Shown here: one piece after another, positions 51,577 to 59,222 of the stretch | Position numbering within the stretch: position 1 is the stretch's first letter | How the letters are laid out: every line of letters starts with the position of its first letter | Assembly (NCBI GenBank): GCA_030429705.1 | Contig: JAUIES010000001.1 | Coordinates: 682,001 to 746,000 of the forward strand | Length of the DNA: 64,000 nt | Source: Phycisphaerae bacterium | GTDB taxonomy: Bacteria; Planctomycetota; Phycisphaerae; Phycisphaerales; UBA1924 | Reading direction: 5' to 3' | Made by a program: the position numbers and the translations under genes | The notes under the pieces: generated by a model | What the model was told of the DNA's origin: nothing | What the model saw: only the letters and a program-made list of their open reading frames with translations | Databases searched by the model: none

Positions 51577-53019
51577 ATGCCCACTTGCGCCCGGCGATTC
51601 TTCTTCACGCTCGTTCTTTCAGTGTCTGCGCTCTGCATTCGAGCGCACGCTGCCGAACCGACCAATGTCGTCATCATCTTCATTGACGACCAAGGTTACA
51701 ACGATGTCGGCTGCTTCGGAGCCGAAGGCTTCACAACCCCGAACATCGATCGCATCGCCGCTGAAGGCATGAAGTTTACCAGTTTCTATGTCTCGCAGGC
51801 GGTGTGCAGCGCGAGCCGGGCGTCACTCCTGACCGGGTGCTACGCCAATCGCGTCGGCATCCTCGGTGCCCTGTTCCCGTCGTCAAAGAACGCCCTGAGT
51901 CACGACGAAACCACCATCGCCGAGGTCCTCAAAGCCAAGGGCTACGCAACCGGCATCTTCGGCAAGTGGCATCTTGGGCACAAGCCGCCGTTCCTGCCGC
52001 TGCAGCACGGGTTCGATGAATACCTCGGCCTGCCCTACTCAAACGACATGTGGCCGGTCGACTATGACGGCAAACAGCACGACCCCGAACACTGGAAAGC
52101 CAAGCGTTACCCCCCCTTACCGCTCATTGATGGCGACCAAACCGTTGAAACCATCGACACGCTCGAAGATCAGGACACGCTGACCACCCGATTCACCGAG
52201 CGAGCGGTCGCGTTTATTGACAAGAACAAGGACGAGCCGTTCTTCCTCTACCTCCCTCACACCATGGGTCATGTCCCGCTCGGGGTCTCTGAGAAGTTTC
52301 GTGGTTCCTCCGAGCAGGGGATGTACGGCGATGTCATGCAGGAGATCGACTGGTCGGTCGGGCAGGTGCTCGAAGCCCTCGACCGCAACAACCTCGCAGA
52401 CAACACACTCGTCGTGTACACCTCCGACAATGGTCCGTGGATGAACTATGGCAATCACGCCGGGTCGGCCTTCCCGCTCCGCGAAGGCAAGGGCACGATG
52501 TGGGACGGCGGCTGCCGCGTGCCGTGCGTCATGCGGCTGCCCGGCACCATCCCCGCCGGCTCCGTCACCAACAACATGGCGTCCACCATCGACCTGCTCC
52601 CGACCATCGTCGAAATTACCGGGGCCGACGCCCCCCCGCTACCGATCGACGGCGTGAGTCTCCTGCCGCTCTTGCGCGGCGACGAGAACGCGAACCCGCG
52701 CGACGAGTTCTGGTTCTACTACGGGCGGCAACTGCAGGCCGTCCGCAAGGGCAAGTGGAAACTGCACCTGCCGCACGAGTATCGGTCATATGAAGGCGTG
52801 CGTCCGGGCAACGACGGCCACCCCGGTCCATACGAAAAGGGCCGCATCGGCTACGCCCTCTTTGACATGGAAAACGACCCCAAGGAACTACGCGACCTCG
52901 CGGACCAGCACCCGGATGTCGTCGAACGCCTCAAAGCGATCGCAGAGACCGCCCGCGACGAACTCGGCGATGCCGGTGTCAATGGCTCCGGCCAACGCGA
53001 AGCGGCGAAGGTGGATTGA
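51577..53019 (+). CDS. Secreted Cys-type sulfatase (arylsulfatase family)
   Basis: Removes sulfate esters, probably from a sulfated polysaccharide. The 480-residue protein has a signal peptide (~1-24). The formylglycine site is 'VCSASRASLLTGCY' (C-x-A-S-R, ~residue 78), with metal ligands in 'IFIDDQGYNDVG' and 'YTSDNGPWMNYG', and catalytic His/Lys residues in 'GKWHLGH'. The Cys must be converted to formylglycine by a maturase, which is not in the window. GGGAG precedes the start at 51577. Codon usage is more C-ending than in the first half of the window. Confidence 0.93.
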   Translation: MPTCARRFFFTLVLSVSALCIRAHAAEPTNVVIIFIDDQGYNDVGCFGAEGFTTPNIDRIAAEGMKFTSFYVSQAVCSASRASLLTGCYANRVGILGALFPSSKNALSHDETTIAEVLKAKGYATGIFGKWHLGHKPPFLPLQHGFDEYLGLPYSNDMWPVDYDGKQHDPEHWKAKRYPPLPLIDGDQTVETIDTLEDQDTLTTRFTERAVAFIDKNKDEPFFLYLPHTMGHVPLGVSEKFRGSSEQGMYGDVMQEIDWSVGQVLEALDRNNLADNTLVVYTSDNGPWMNYGNHAGSAFPLREGKGTMWDGGCRVPCVMRLPGTIPAGSVTNNMASTIDLLPTIVEITGADAPPLPIDGVSLLPLLRGDENANPRDEFWFYYGRQLQAVRKGKWKLHLPHEYRSYEGVRPGNDGHPGPYEKGRIGYALFDMENDPKELRDLADQHPDVVERLKAIAETARDELGDAGVNGSGQREAAKVD

Positions 53020-53032
53020 TGCTAAGTACCCC

Positions 53033-53122
53033 GGTGCCACGACCGGCGGTCTTTCGCCCGTCGTGTCTTCCGCTGGACCAACAACGAAGCAGCACGCGCC
53101 GAGGACGGCGGGTGGTGGCACC
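53033..53122. repeat. Imperfect long hairpin after the sulfatase gene
   Basis: A 19-base arm (53033-53051) pairs with 53104-53122 at 16 of 19 positions; the three mismatches are G opposite G. The tips carry the GTGCCAC/GTGGCAC sequence also found at the ends of the perfect hairpins at 53.8 and 56.9 kb. It may be a decayed member of that family or a terminator-like structure for the sulfatase transcript. Confidence 0.45.
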
Positions 53123-53285
53123 ATGTTGAAACAAGTTGTCCCGTATCGAGCCGTGTGTTGTCCGCAGTCGAATACATCGGCGCCACACAGCGAACAAAAT
53201 AACATCAGGAGGCGAAACGCATGCGCCTCCTGATGCCATCATGGCCCCTTCCAACGAGGAAGGGTCGTACTGATTGGAGCCGCGC

Positions 53286-53702
53286 TTACGCGGCGATCTT
53301 CACCGAGTCCGTGCTGGTCACGCTCTGGGCGGAGACGGTCATGCCGCCCGCTCCGAACTGCACGGTGAACTGGGCGGGGTTGCCGCGTGCGGTCGAGCGG
53401 GTCGCGGTGATCTGGTAGGTCACCGAGGCCGAGCCCGCCGGGATCGTTTCATCGACAAGGACTTTTTCGCCGGGGTTGCCGACGAACGAGAATGACCCGC
53501 CATCGATCTACCGCGTGACCTCATAGATCGTGCCGCTGGCCCCCGCCGGGTTCTGGCACTTCCATTTGAGTTCGACGGCTCCGTTCTGGAGGAGGGCCGT
53601 GCGGAAGTCAAAGGGGGTTCCCGGAGGGGGGACCGCGCCGGGCACGGCGGGCGGCGGGATCTGCGCAAAGGAATACACCTCGGGGTCGTCGGCGGGTGGC
53701 AT
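53286..53702 (-). pseudogene. Broken fragment of a fibronectin-III-like domain protein
   Basis: The minus strand reads as one continuous beta-domain sequence interrupted by a single TAG at 53508-53510. Before it is 'LLQNGAVELKWKCQNPAG' then GTIYEVTR. After it come 'IDGGSFSFVGNPGEKVLVDE' and 'GSASVTYQITATRSTARGN', ending DSVKIAA and TAA. Intact planctomycete relatives, as I recall them, continue through this point with Arg-Arg and have ~100 or more extra N-terminal residues. Here no convincing N-terminus is found upstream, and the homology fades close to the hairpin element at 53.81 kb. It is therefore called a 3' remnant, though a short expressed form cannot be excluded. Confidence 0.6.
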
Positions 53703-53812
53703 GGTCTTGGCTCTGCAAGGCCATGATCGAGGCCCAATGCCGCTCCATCATGGCCATGATTGAGCGGCGGGTGGCCGGGGACATCATTCAGGCGGGGTGG
53801 CATCGAAGCCCG

Positions 53813-53944
53813 CTGACTTCCAATGGCTCACGATCATGTGCCACTGATGTCGTCTTCGTCATCGGTGCTTCCCCTCGACCACGCTCGATCAGCCATGCCA
53901 ACCAAGAACAAAGACACCGATGACGAAGACGACATCAGTGGCAC
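53813..53944. repeat. Hairpin element, copy 1 (perfect 30-bp arms)
   Basis: An 18-base lead (CTGACTTCCAATGGCTCA, 53813-53830) is followed by arm 53838-53867, beginning GTGCCACTGATGTCGTCTTC. The arm pairs perfectly with 53915-53944 across a 47-base loop. Lead, arms and parts of the loop (TTCCCCTCGACCACG, then CCAAGAAC) recur in copy 2. No transposase or flanking target duplication was seen. It lies next to the broken fibronectin-III-like gene. Confidence 0.85.
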
Positions 53945-53994
53945 GGGAGTACGAAGATACGGCGCCTCATGGAGTTTCTGCGCAATCCCGCCAA

Positions 53995-54411
53995 TCAATA
54001 CTCCGTCAGCCAGTACCGGGCGACGATCGCTGGCACGGCTGCGGTGCCGAGGTGGTACGCAAGCGTCAACCAGGTGAGGTCTGCCGTGGTCGCCCTCGGC
54101 AAAGGTGGGGGCGTGTTGAGGATGTCTGGGTTCCAGACCACAGCCAACACGGTCCCGCCGACAACCGCCGCCGTCGCAAGGATCGCGCAGCCCCACGATA
54201 TCCACGCGCTCCCAAAGTTCCGTGTGGCAACAGCGTGCAAGAGCCAGAACACGCCGATCGTCAGCAGGCCGCGCGGAATCCAGGCCTCGATCACATAGAA
54301 GTTCCACGACCCGAGCACGCCGATGAGCGCCGCCAGAACACCCGCGACCACAGCGGCCGTCGTCAGTGGCCGAATGAGAGCGACAAATGAGAGATGGCTG
54401 GGGTTCTCCAT
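53995..54411 (-). CDS. Small four-helix membrane protein, unknown function
   Basis: A 138-residue protein with four predicted membrane helices (~12-32, ~42-60, ~70-90, ~110-130). I recognise no family. 'VLGSWNFYVIEAWIPRGLLT' and a C-terminal 'AYHLGTAAVPAIVARYWLTE' are its most distinctive segments. The ATG at 54411 lacks a clear Shine-Dalgarno; the TTG at 54441 is an alternative. It stands alone between hairpin element copy 1 and the PEP-CTERM-like gene. Regular codon use supports a real gene. Confidence 0.6.
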   Translation of the reverse strand: MENPSHLSFVALIRPLTTAAVVAGVLAALIGVLGSWNFYVIEAWIPRGLLTIGVFWLLHAVATRNFGSAWISWGCAILATAAVVGGTVLAVVWNPDILNTPPPLPRATTADLTWLTLAYHLGTAAVPAIVARYWLTEY

Positions 54412-54470
54412 CAAGGAGATGGTACGGCGTCTCCGCGCCAATCACTGTCACCGACGACCGTGATTCTCAA

Positions 54471-55154
54471 CTAGGACCGCGTCCGCCGACGAACACCGAG
54501 CCCCGCAAGACTGAGCACCGCGAGCGTGCCGGGAACTGGGACCATGTTGACATGGATCGAGATATTCTGCTTGTCGATGTACGCTTGGTCATCGGCATCT
54601 GCGGAAGTGAACAGTCGATTGTCCAGCGTGAGGACGATCGAGGTCGTCGCGGCAAAGTTGATCGTCAGGCTGTCTTGCCAATCGCCAGCGGAATCGCCAT
54701 TCCAGTTCTGCCCGAAGGTGTCGCTATACAGATCGCCGCCCGACTCGACGAACGCGATCGTCTGGACCGACGAAATCGCTGTGACACCACTATTGGCGAA
54801 CGAGCCCGACTCCGCGATGGTGATGGACTCAATGAACTGTCCGGGATCGGCCGTCACCGTGAATGTCAGTCGCCCGTCCAGGAAATCGACCCCGCCATTG
54901 AATGATAACGATTGAAACCCGGTCCCTGGAAAGATCAGCCCGTCGCCCGCCGAGTCGACACCGGGGAAACCAAAGAGCCCGGTATTGTCGGTGTTGGACT
55001 CGGTGACATTTGTAAAGAACATGTTGTCGGTGACGAAATCGCCATAGTTGATGTCCCCGGCGTGGGCCACGCTCGCTATGGCGAGGGCGCCCGCTGCGAC
55101 AAACAGGCTGAGGCCGTGCGTGCGCGGATTGGTTGTCTGGTTGGCAGTCTTCAT
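54471..55154 (-). CDS. PEP-CTERM-like exported protein
   Basis: A 227-residue secreted protein. The signal peptide (~15-33, ending SVAHAG) leads into a beta-rich, Asp/Gly/Thr-rich body without catalytic motifs. The C-terminus has a sorting signal of PEP-CTERM layout: 'VPVPGTLAVLSLAGLGV' followed by RRRTRS, with PGT in place of PEP. Proteins of this type are cut and anchored by an exosortase; none is encoded in the window. GAGGAGAC precedes the start. Likely a surface or matrix protein. Confidence 0.82.
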   Translation of the reverse strand: MKTANQTTNPRTHGLSLFVAAGALAIASVAHAGDINYGDFVTDNMFFTNVTESNTDNTGLFGFPGVDSAGDGLIFPGTGFQSLSFNGGVDFLDGRLTFTVTADPGQFIESITIAESGSFANSGVTAISSVQTIAFVESGGDLYSDTFGQNWNGDSAGDWQDSLTINFAATTSIVLTLDNRLFTSADADDQAYIDKQNISIHVNMVPVPGTLAVLSLAGLGVRRRTRS

Positions 55155-55537
55155 GGATTCGTCTCCTCTTCTTTGCGTGTCGTTGTCTCGTTCGATCTCT
55201 CTCGACGATCCGTCGTTCGAATCGGGCTGCCAATATACCCGCTGAATCCAGATCATGCTACTCATTTCTGCTCATTATCATGTCACAAGTCGGCAGATTG
55301 GGTGGAGAGTTGCTATCGGTATCTCACGCTGGGTTCTATCTTGCCCAAACCACCATCTGACAAAGCAGGTGGAGTGCGTTCGCGTTTTGAACTTGGCGAG
55401 GGTGGCACCGAAGTCCGCCTTCGGGCCTCGGTGCTTTGGATCGATCAACTCCTCGCAGAACCAAGCCGCGAGCGTCCATCCGTCATCCATCCGGCCATCA
55501 CCTCCATACCCTCCGCTTCCACCGGAGGATTTCATCC
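55155..55537. other. Intergenic region between divergent genes
   Basis: No gene is supported here: the open frames are extensions or shadows. It should hold the promoters of the PEP-CTERM-like gene and the OYE gene. CCGGAGG near 55521-55527 is the ribosome binding site of the latter. No repeat of the hairpin family was found in it. Confidence 0.45.
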
Positions 55538-56623
55538 ATGCCCAGTCTCTTTGACCCCATCCGCCTTGGCGAACTCGACCTGCCCAACCGCATCGTCATG
55601 GCCCCGCTTACCCGCTGCCGCGCCATCGACCATCGCATCCCCAATTCCCTCATGGCCGAGTATTACGCCCAGCGCGCCACCGCCGGGCTCATCCTCTCAG
55701 AAGCCACCGCCGTCGATCCGATGGGTGTCGGCTACCCGAACACACCCGGCATCTGGTCCGATGAACAAATCGAAGGCTGGAAGACCATCACCGCCGCCGT
55801 CCACGAACGCGGCGGCCGCATCCTGCTCCAACTCTGGCATGTCGGCCGTATCTCGGACCCGGTCTACCTCGATGGCCGAACCCCGGTTGCCCCCAGCGCC
55901 ATCGCCCCCCCCGGCCATGTCAGTCTCATCCGCCCCAAGCAACCCTTCGTCACGCCCCGGGCCCTCGACAGAGCCGAGATCCCCGCCGTCATCGACGCCT
56001 ACCGCCAAGGCGCGATCAACGCCCAGCGCGCCGGCTTCGACGGCGTCGAGATCCACGGCGCCAACGGCTACCTCCTCGACCAGTTCCTTCAAGACATCTC
56101 GAACCACCGCGCCGACGACTACGGCGGCCCCATCGAAAACCGGGCCCGCCTCATGCTCGAGGTCGCCGACGCCTGCATTGACATCTGGGGCGCAGGCCGC
56201 GTCGGCATGCACCTCGCCCCCCGCGGCGACAGCCACGGCATGGGCGACACCGACCTCGCCGCCACCTTTACCCATGTCGCCCGCGAACTCGGCCAGCGCC
56301 ACCTCGCCTTCATCTGCGCCCGCGAACATCTCGGCGACAACGCGCTCGGCCCAACCCTCAAGCAGGCCTTCGGTGGCCCCTATATCGCCAATGAGGGCTT
56401 CACCCAGGACACCGCCCAGGCCGCCGTCGCCAACGGTTCAGCCGATGCCGTCGCCTTCGGCAAACTCTTCATCGCCAACCCCGATCTCCCCCACCGCTTC
56501 GAGCGCCGCGCCCCGCTCAACGACCCGAGGCCCGAACTCTTCTACGGCGACGGCCCCGAGGGCTACACCGACTACCCATTCCTCAATGCCGAAGCGGACA
56601 CCGAGCCCGACCCCAAGTCCTGA
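55538..56623 (+). CDS. Old Yellow Enzyme family alkene reductase
   Basis: An FMN- and NAD(P)H-dependent ene-reductase of 361 residues, resembling NemA/OYE proteins. It opens 'LFDPIRLGELDLPNRIVMAP' with LTRCRA next. The active-site and FMN region includes 'EIHGANGYLLDQFLQDISNH' (His-x-x-Asn pair), followed by RADDYGGPIENRARL, and 'GSADAVAFGKLFIANPDLP' at the phosphate end. Likely substrates are activated alkenes or nitro compounds; the physiological role is often electrophile detoxification. GGAGG precedes the start. Third positions are almost all C or G, unlike the first half of the window. Confidence 0.92.
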   Translation: MPSLFDPIRLGELDLPNRIVMAPLTRCRAIDHRIPNSLMAEYYAQRATAGLILSEATAVDPMGVGYPNTPGIWSDEQIEGWKTITAAVHERGGRILLQLWHVGRISDPVYLDGRTPVAPSAIAPPGHVSLIRPKQPFVTPRALDRAEIPAVIDAYRQGAINAQRAGFDGVEIHGANGYLLDQFLQDISNHRADDYGGPIENRARLMLEVADACIDIWGAGRVGMHLAPRGDSHGMGDTDLAATFTHVARELGQRHLAFICAREHLGDNALGPTLKQAFGGPYIANEGFTQDTAQAAVANGSADAVAFGKLFIANPDLPHRFERRAPLNDPRPELFYGDGPEGYTDYPFLNAEADTEPDPKS

Positions 56624-56823
56624 CGCGGAGACGGCCATGAGGGCCGCCGACTTCGGCCAGCGCGTGCCCTCCACGAGCCGGGCGGCGCCAGCCCTCGGTC
56701 CTCGGTATCCCTTAACCCATGTGCTTCTGCAACCCTTGTCCTTGTACTGCCCCGCCGAGCGGCACGACCCCTCACCCGCCTTGAGCGAGCCCCGACTGTG
56801 AGGGAGGCGGTCCGCGTCAAACC

Positions 56824-56861
56824 AAAGACACCGAAGTCGAAGACGACTTGCGGTGGCACGG
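56824..56861. repeat. Half copy of the hairpin element (right side only)
   Basis: The stretch resembles the loop end plus right arm of copies 1 and 2: AAAGACACCGAAGTCGAAGA, then CGACTTGCGGTGGCACG. It has several substitutions. No matching left arm was found immediately upstream; only CGACTTCGG about 180 bases earlier complements part of it. Confidence 0.6.
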
Positions 56862-56897
56862 GTTTTCGGCGAGATCGGAGCATCGGTGCCACCCTGC

Positions 56898-57080
56898 CTG
56901 ACTTCCAATGGCTCAAAACCTGTGCCACTGATGTCGTCTTCGACATCGTTGCTTCCCCTCGACCACGATCCTTTGGTTGCTGTACCCAGATCCCCGCCTC
57001 ACCGTTCGACCACGATCGATCACACGATGGTCAACCAAGAACGAAGACACCGATGTCGAAGACGACATCAGTGGCACAGG
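56898..57080. repeat. Hairpin element, copy 2 (perfect 30-bp arms, longer loop)
   Basis: It has the same 18-base lead as copy 1 (CTGACTTCCAATGGCTCA, 56898-56915). Arm 56919-56948 pairs perfectly with 57051-57080. The 102-base loop is longer than in copy 1 and contains TCGACCACGATC twice (56959-56970 and 57006-57017). One stem pair is reversed relative to copy 1: T53859-A53923 there, A56943-T57056 here. Pairing is kept in both. Confidence 0.85.
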
Positions 57081-57148
57081 GACGGCCTCTTCATGACCAT
57101 GGCGGCGCGTGGCCGGGACCATCGTTCTGCAATGTGTGCCATGGCCAG

Positions 57149-57220
57149 CGCGTCTTCGAGTCGGCCATGCCGTCGGTCCGAGAGACCCCCGCACGCAACC
57201 ACGCACGACTCGAAGACGCG
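57149..57220. repeat. Related 15-bp hairpin
   Basis: CGCGTCTTCGAGTCG (57149-57163) pairs perfectly with 57206-57220 across a 42-base loop. The GTCTTCGA/TCGAAGAC core is shared with copy 2, and GTGCCA sequences flank it. It starts 69 bases after copy 2 ends and may be a diverged relative. Confidence 0.6.
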
Positions 57221-57340
57221 TTGTGCGTGCCACACTGGTCTGTTCGGTGGTCAAGCCAAGGCAAATCAATGCCATCGCTCCGCGACCGCCGCCATGCTTC
57301 GCGTCTGAGCGTTCGCTCGCCTCCGGCGGCTGCCAGACTC

Positions 57341-57392
57341 GCCTCGGAGAGGCGATCTACCCAGGATCCGCCTCGGAGAGGCAGGCTACCCA
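57341..57392. repeat. Two direct repeats, each with a small palindrome
   Basis: Two 23-base units (57341-57363 and 57370-57392), starting 29 bases apart, agree at 20 of 23 positions. Each opens with the palindrome GCCTCGGAGAGGC and ends CTACCCA. Confidence 0.7.
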
Positions 57393-57507
57393 AGGCCCCT
57401 GATCCCCGATGGCTGTTGGCTGGTCCCTGACCCCTCATGACTCATCCCCATCCCCTCTTCCCAATGCCCAATCCCTCATCCCCAATCCCTCCCCCTATCC
57501 TTCCCGC

Positions 57508-59109
57508 ATGGACTACACCTACCGCTATCCGTCGCAGCGTGCACCCGTCTTTGCCCGCAACATCGTCGCGACCAGCCACCCGCTGGCCGCACAGGCCGGG
57601 CTCGCCATGCTCGCCAAGGGCGGCAACGCCGTCGATGCCGCCGTCGCGACCGCCATGGCGCTCACCGTCCTCGAACCGACCAGCAACGGCATCGGGGCCG
57701 ACAACTTCGCACTCGTCTGGACCGGGGGAGGTCTGCACGGGCTCAACGCCAGCGGCCGGGCACCCGCCGGCCTCGAACGAGCCCGCTACGACGGCATGGA
57801 ACGCATCCCCTACTACGGCTTCGACGGCGTCACCACCCCCGGAGCCGTCTCCGGCTGGGTCGCGCTCAACAAAGAGTTCGGCTCACTGCCCATGACCACC
57901 CTCGCCGAACCCGCCATCCACTACGCCCGCGAAGGTGCCGTCGTACCCCCCCACATCGCCTACTACTGGGGTCGAGCCGCACGGGCCTACCCCCGCGATC
58001 TCTGTGGCGACTGGTTCAACACCTTCACGACCGATGGCCTCGCCCCGCAGACCGGCGATCTGGTCACACTGCCCGACCACGCCGACACACTCGAAGCCAT
58101 CGCTGAGACCAATGGCAACGCCTTCTACCACGGTGAACTCGCTGAGCGCATCGAGCACGCTGCCATCGCCGGCGGCGGCGACCTGCGCGCGACTGACCTG
58201 GCTGCACATCAAGCCGAATGGGTCCGCCCGATCAGCCTCGACTACCACGGCTGGCGGCTGCACGAGATCCCGCCCAACGGCCAGGGGCTCGTGGGGCTCA
58301 TCGCACTCGGCATCCTCAAGCACTTCGACATGAAAGCGCTCGACCCCGACAGCATCGAGAGTCTGCATTTGTCGATCGAGGCGATGAAACTCGCCTTTGC
58401 CGATGGCCACCGCTATATCGCCGACCCCGACCATATGGATGTTGCGGTCGATAGCCTGCTCGACGACACCTACCTCGCCAGCCGGGCCAAGATGATCGAT
58501 CGGTCCAAGGCCACCGACTTCAACCACGGCACACCGAAGCAGGGCGGCACCGTGCTGCTCACCGCTGCCGATGCCGAAGGCACCATGATCAGTCTGATCC
58601 AGAGTAACTACACCGGGTTCGGCTCGGGCATGGTTGTGCCCGGCACCGGCATCGCACTGCAGAACCGCGGCTGCTGCTTCACGCTCGAAAAGGGTCACCC
58701 CAACGAGGTCGCCCCCGGCAAGCGCCCCTATCACACCATCATTCCGGGATTCGTCACCCGCACGGGCTCAGGGGGGGATGATGTGCCGGTCATGGCGTTC
58801 GGTGTCATGGGTGGATTCATGCAGCCCCAAGGGCATGCACAAGTTCTGATGCGGATGGCCGATCACGACATGAACCCACAGACCGCCCTCGACGCGCCGC
58901 GCTGGCAAGTCATGAAAGGCATGGAGGTGACGATCGAACCAGGGTTCGGCGAGAAAACCATCGACGGCCTGCGCGCTCTTGGTCACGAGATCACCGTGGA
59001 CGACATGTTCAGCGCCAGTTTCGGCCGCGGACAGACCATTTATCGGCTCGACGACGGATATTGCGCTGGCTCAGACCCACGCTGCGATGGCCAGGCGGTC
59101 GGTTTCTGA
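57508..59109 (+). CDS. Gamma-glutamyltransferase-family protein
   Basis: A 533-residue Ntn-hydrolase proenzyme. The N-terminal part has the 'LAKGGNAVDAAVATAMALTV' signature and 'GIGADNFALVWTGGG' where typical enzymes have a GGGxF motif. The autocleavage and nucleophile Thr is probably that in 'PKQGGTVLLTAADAEGTMIS' (~residue 350). Family members cleave gamma-glutamyl bonds of glutathione or related amides, or act as cephalosporin-type acylases. No signal peptide is evident at the chosen start; the longer frame adds a low-complexity Pro/Ser stretch and is rejected. Codon use is strongly C/G-ending, like the OYE gene. Confidence 0.88.
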   Translation: MDYTYRYPSQRAPVFARNIVATSHPLAAQAGLAMLAKGGNAVDAAVATAMALTVLEPTSNGIGADNFALVWTGGGLHGLNASGRAPAGLERARYDGMERIPYYGFDGVTTPGAVSGWVALNKEFGSLPMTTLAEPAIHYAREGAVVPPHIAYYWGRAARAYPRDLCGDWFNTFTTDGLAPQTGDLVTLPDHADTLEAIAETNGNAFYHGELAERIEHAAIAGGGDLRATDLAAHQAEWVRPISLDYHGWRLHEIPPNGQGLVGLIALGILKHFDMKALDPDSIESLHLSIEAMKLAFADGHRYIADPDHMDVAVDSLLDDTYLASRAKMIDRSKATDFNHGTPKQGGTVLLTAADAEGTMISLIQSNYTGFGSGMVVPGTGIALQNRGCCFTLEKGHPNEVAPGKRPYHTIIPGFVTRTGSGGDDVPVMAFGVMGGFMQPQGHAQVLMRMADHDMNPQTALDAPRWQVMKGMEVTIEPGFGEKTIDGLRALGHEITVDDMFSASFGRGQTIYRLDDGYCAGSDPRCDGQAVGF

Positions 59110-59146
59110 ACCGTCCGGGCCACAGTGCAACAGCTTTATTCGAGAT

Positions 59147-59177
59147 AAAAGCCGACTCCCGAGGGATCGGCTTTTTT
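59147..59177 (+). terminator. Rho-independent terminator
   Basis: AAAAGCCGA (59147-59155) pairs with TCGGCTTTT (59167-59175) across an 11-base loop and runs into a six-T tract. It lies 37 bases after the gamma-glutamyltransferase-like gene. The A-rich left side means it may also stop csrA transcription from the other strand. Confidence 0.9.
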
Positions 59178-59222
59178 ATACAACACATTGTTGATGACTG
59201 GTGGATTCGCCCTGTAACTGTC

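Larger units (their letters stand above)
56624..57507. other. Repeat-rich intergenic zone
   Basis: Nearly 900 bases without a supported gene. It holds a half hairpin element, a complete hairpin element, a further 15-bp hairpin and a pair of direct repeats, listed separately. Open frames crossing it have repetitive composition and no domain. The promoter of the gamma-glutamyltransferase-like gene should lie near its right end. Confidence 0.6.

Noticed and set aside
55697-56329. Minus-strand open frame of 210 codons
   Set aside because: Gly/Val/Asp-rich shadow of the OYE gene on the opposite strand.
54912-56801. Plus-strand open frame of 629 codons
   Set aside because: It covers the OYE gene in another frame and is almost pure Pro/Ser/Thr/Ala, the typical shadow of C-ending codons. 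The OYE frame has clear motifs.
56824-57392. Clustered repeats as a CRISPR array
   Set aside because: Repeats are palindromic, irregularly spaced, few and of different lengths, and there are no cas genes.
57883-58734. Minus-strand open frame of 283 codons
   Set aside because: Gly/Val-rich shadow of the gamma-glutamyltransferase-like gene; no start signal or domain.
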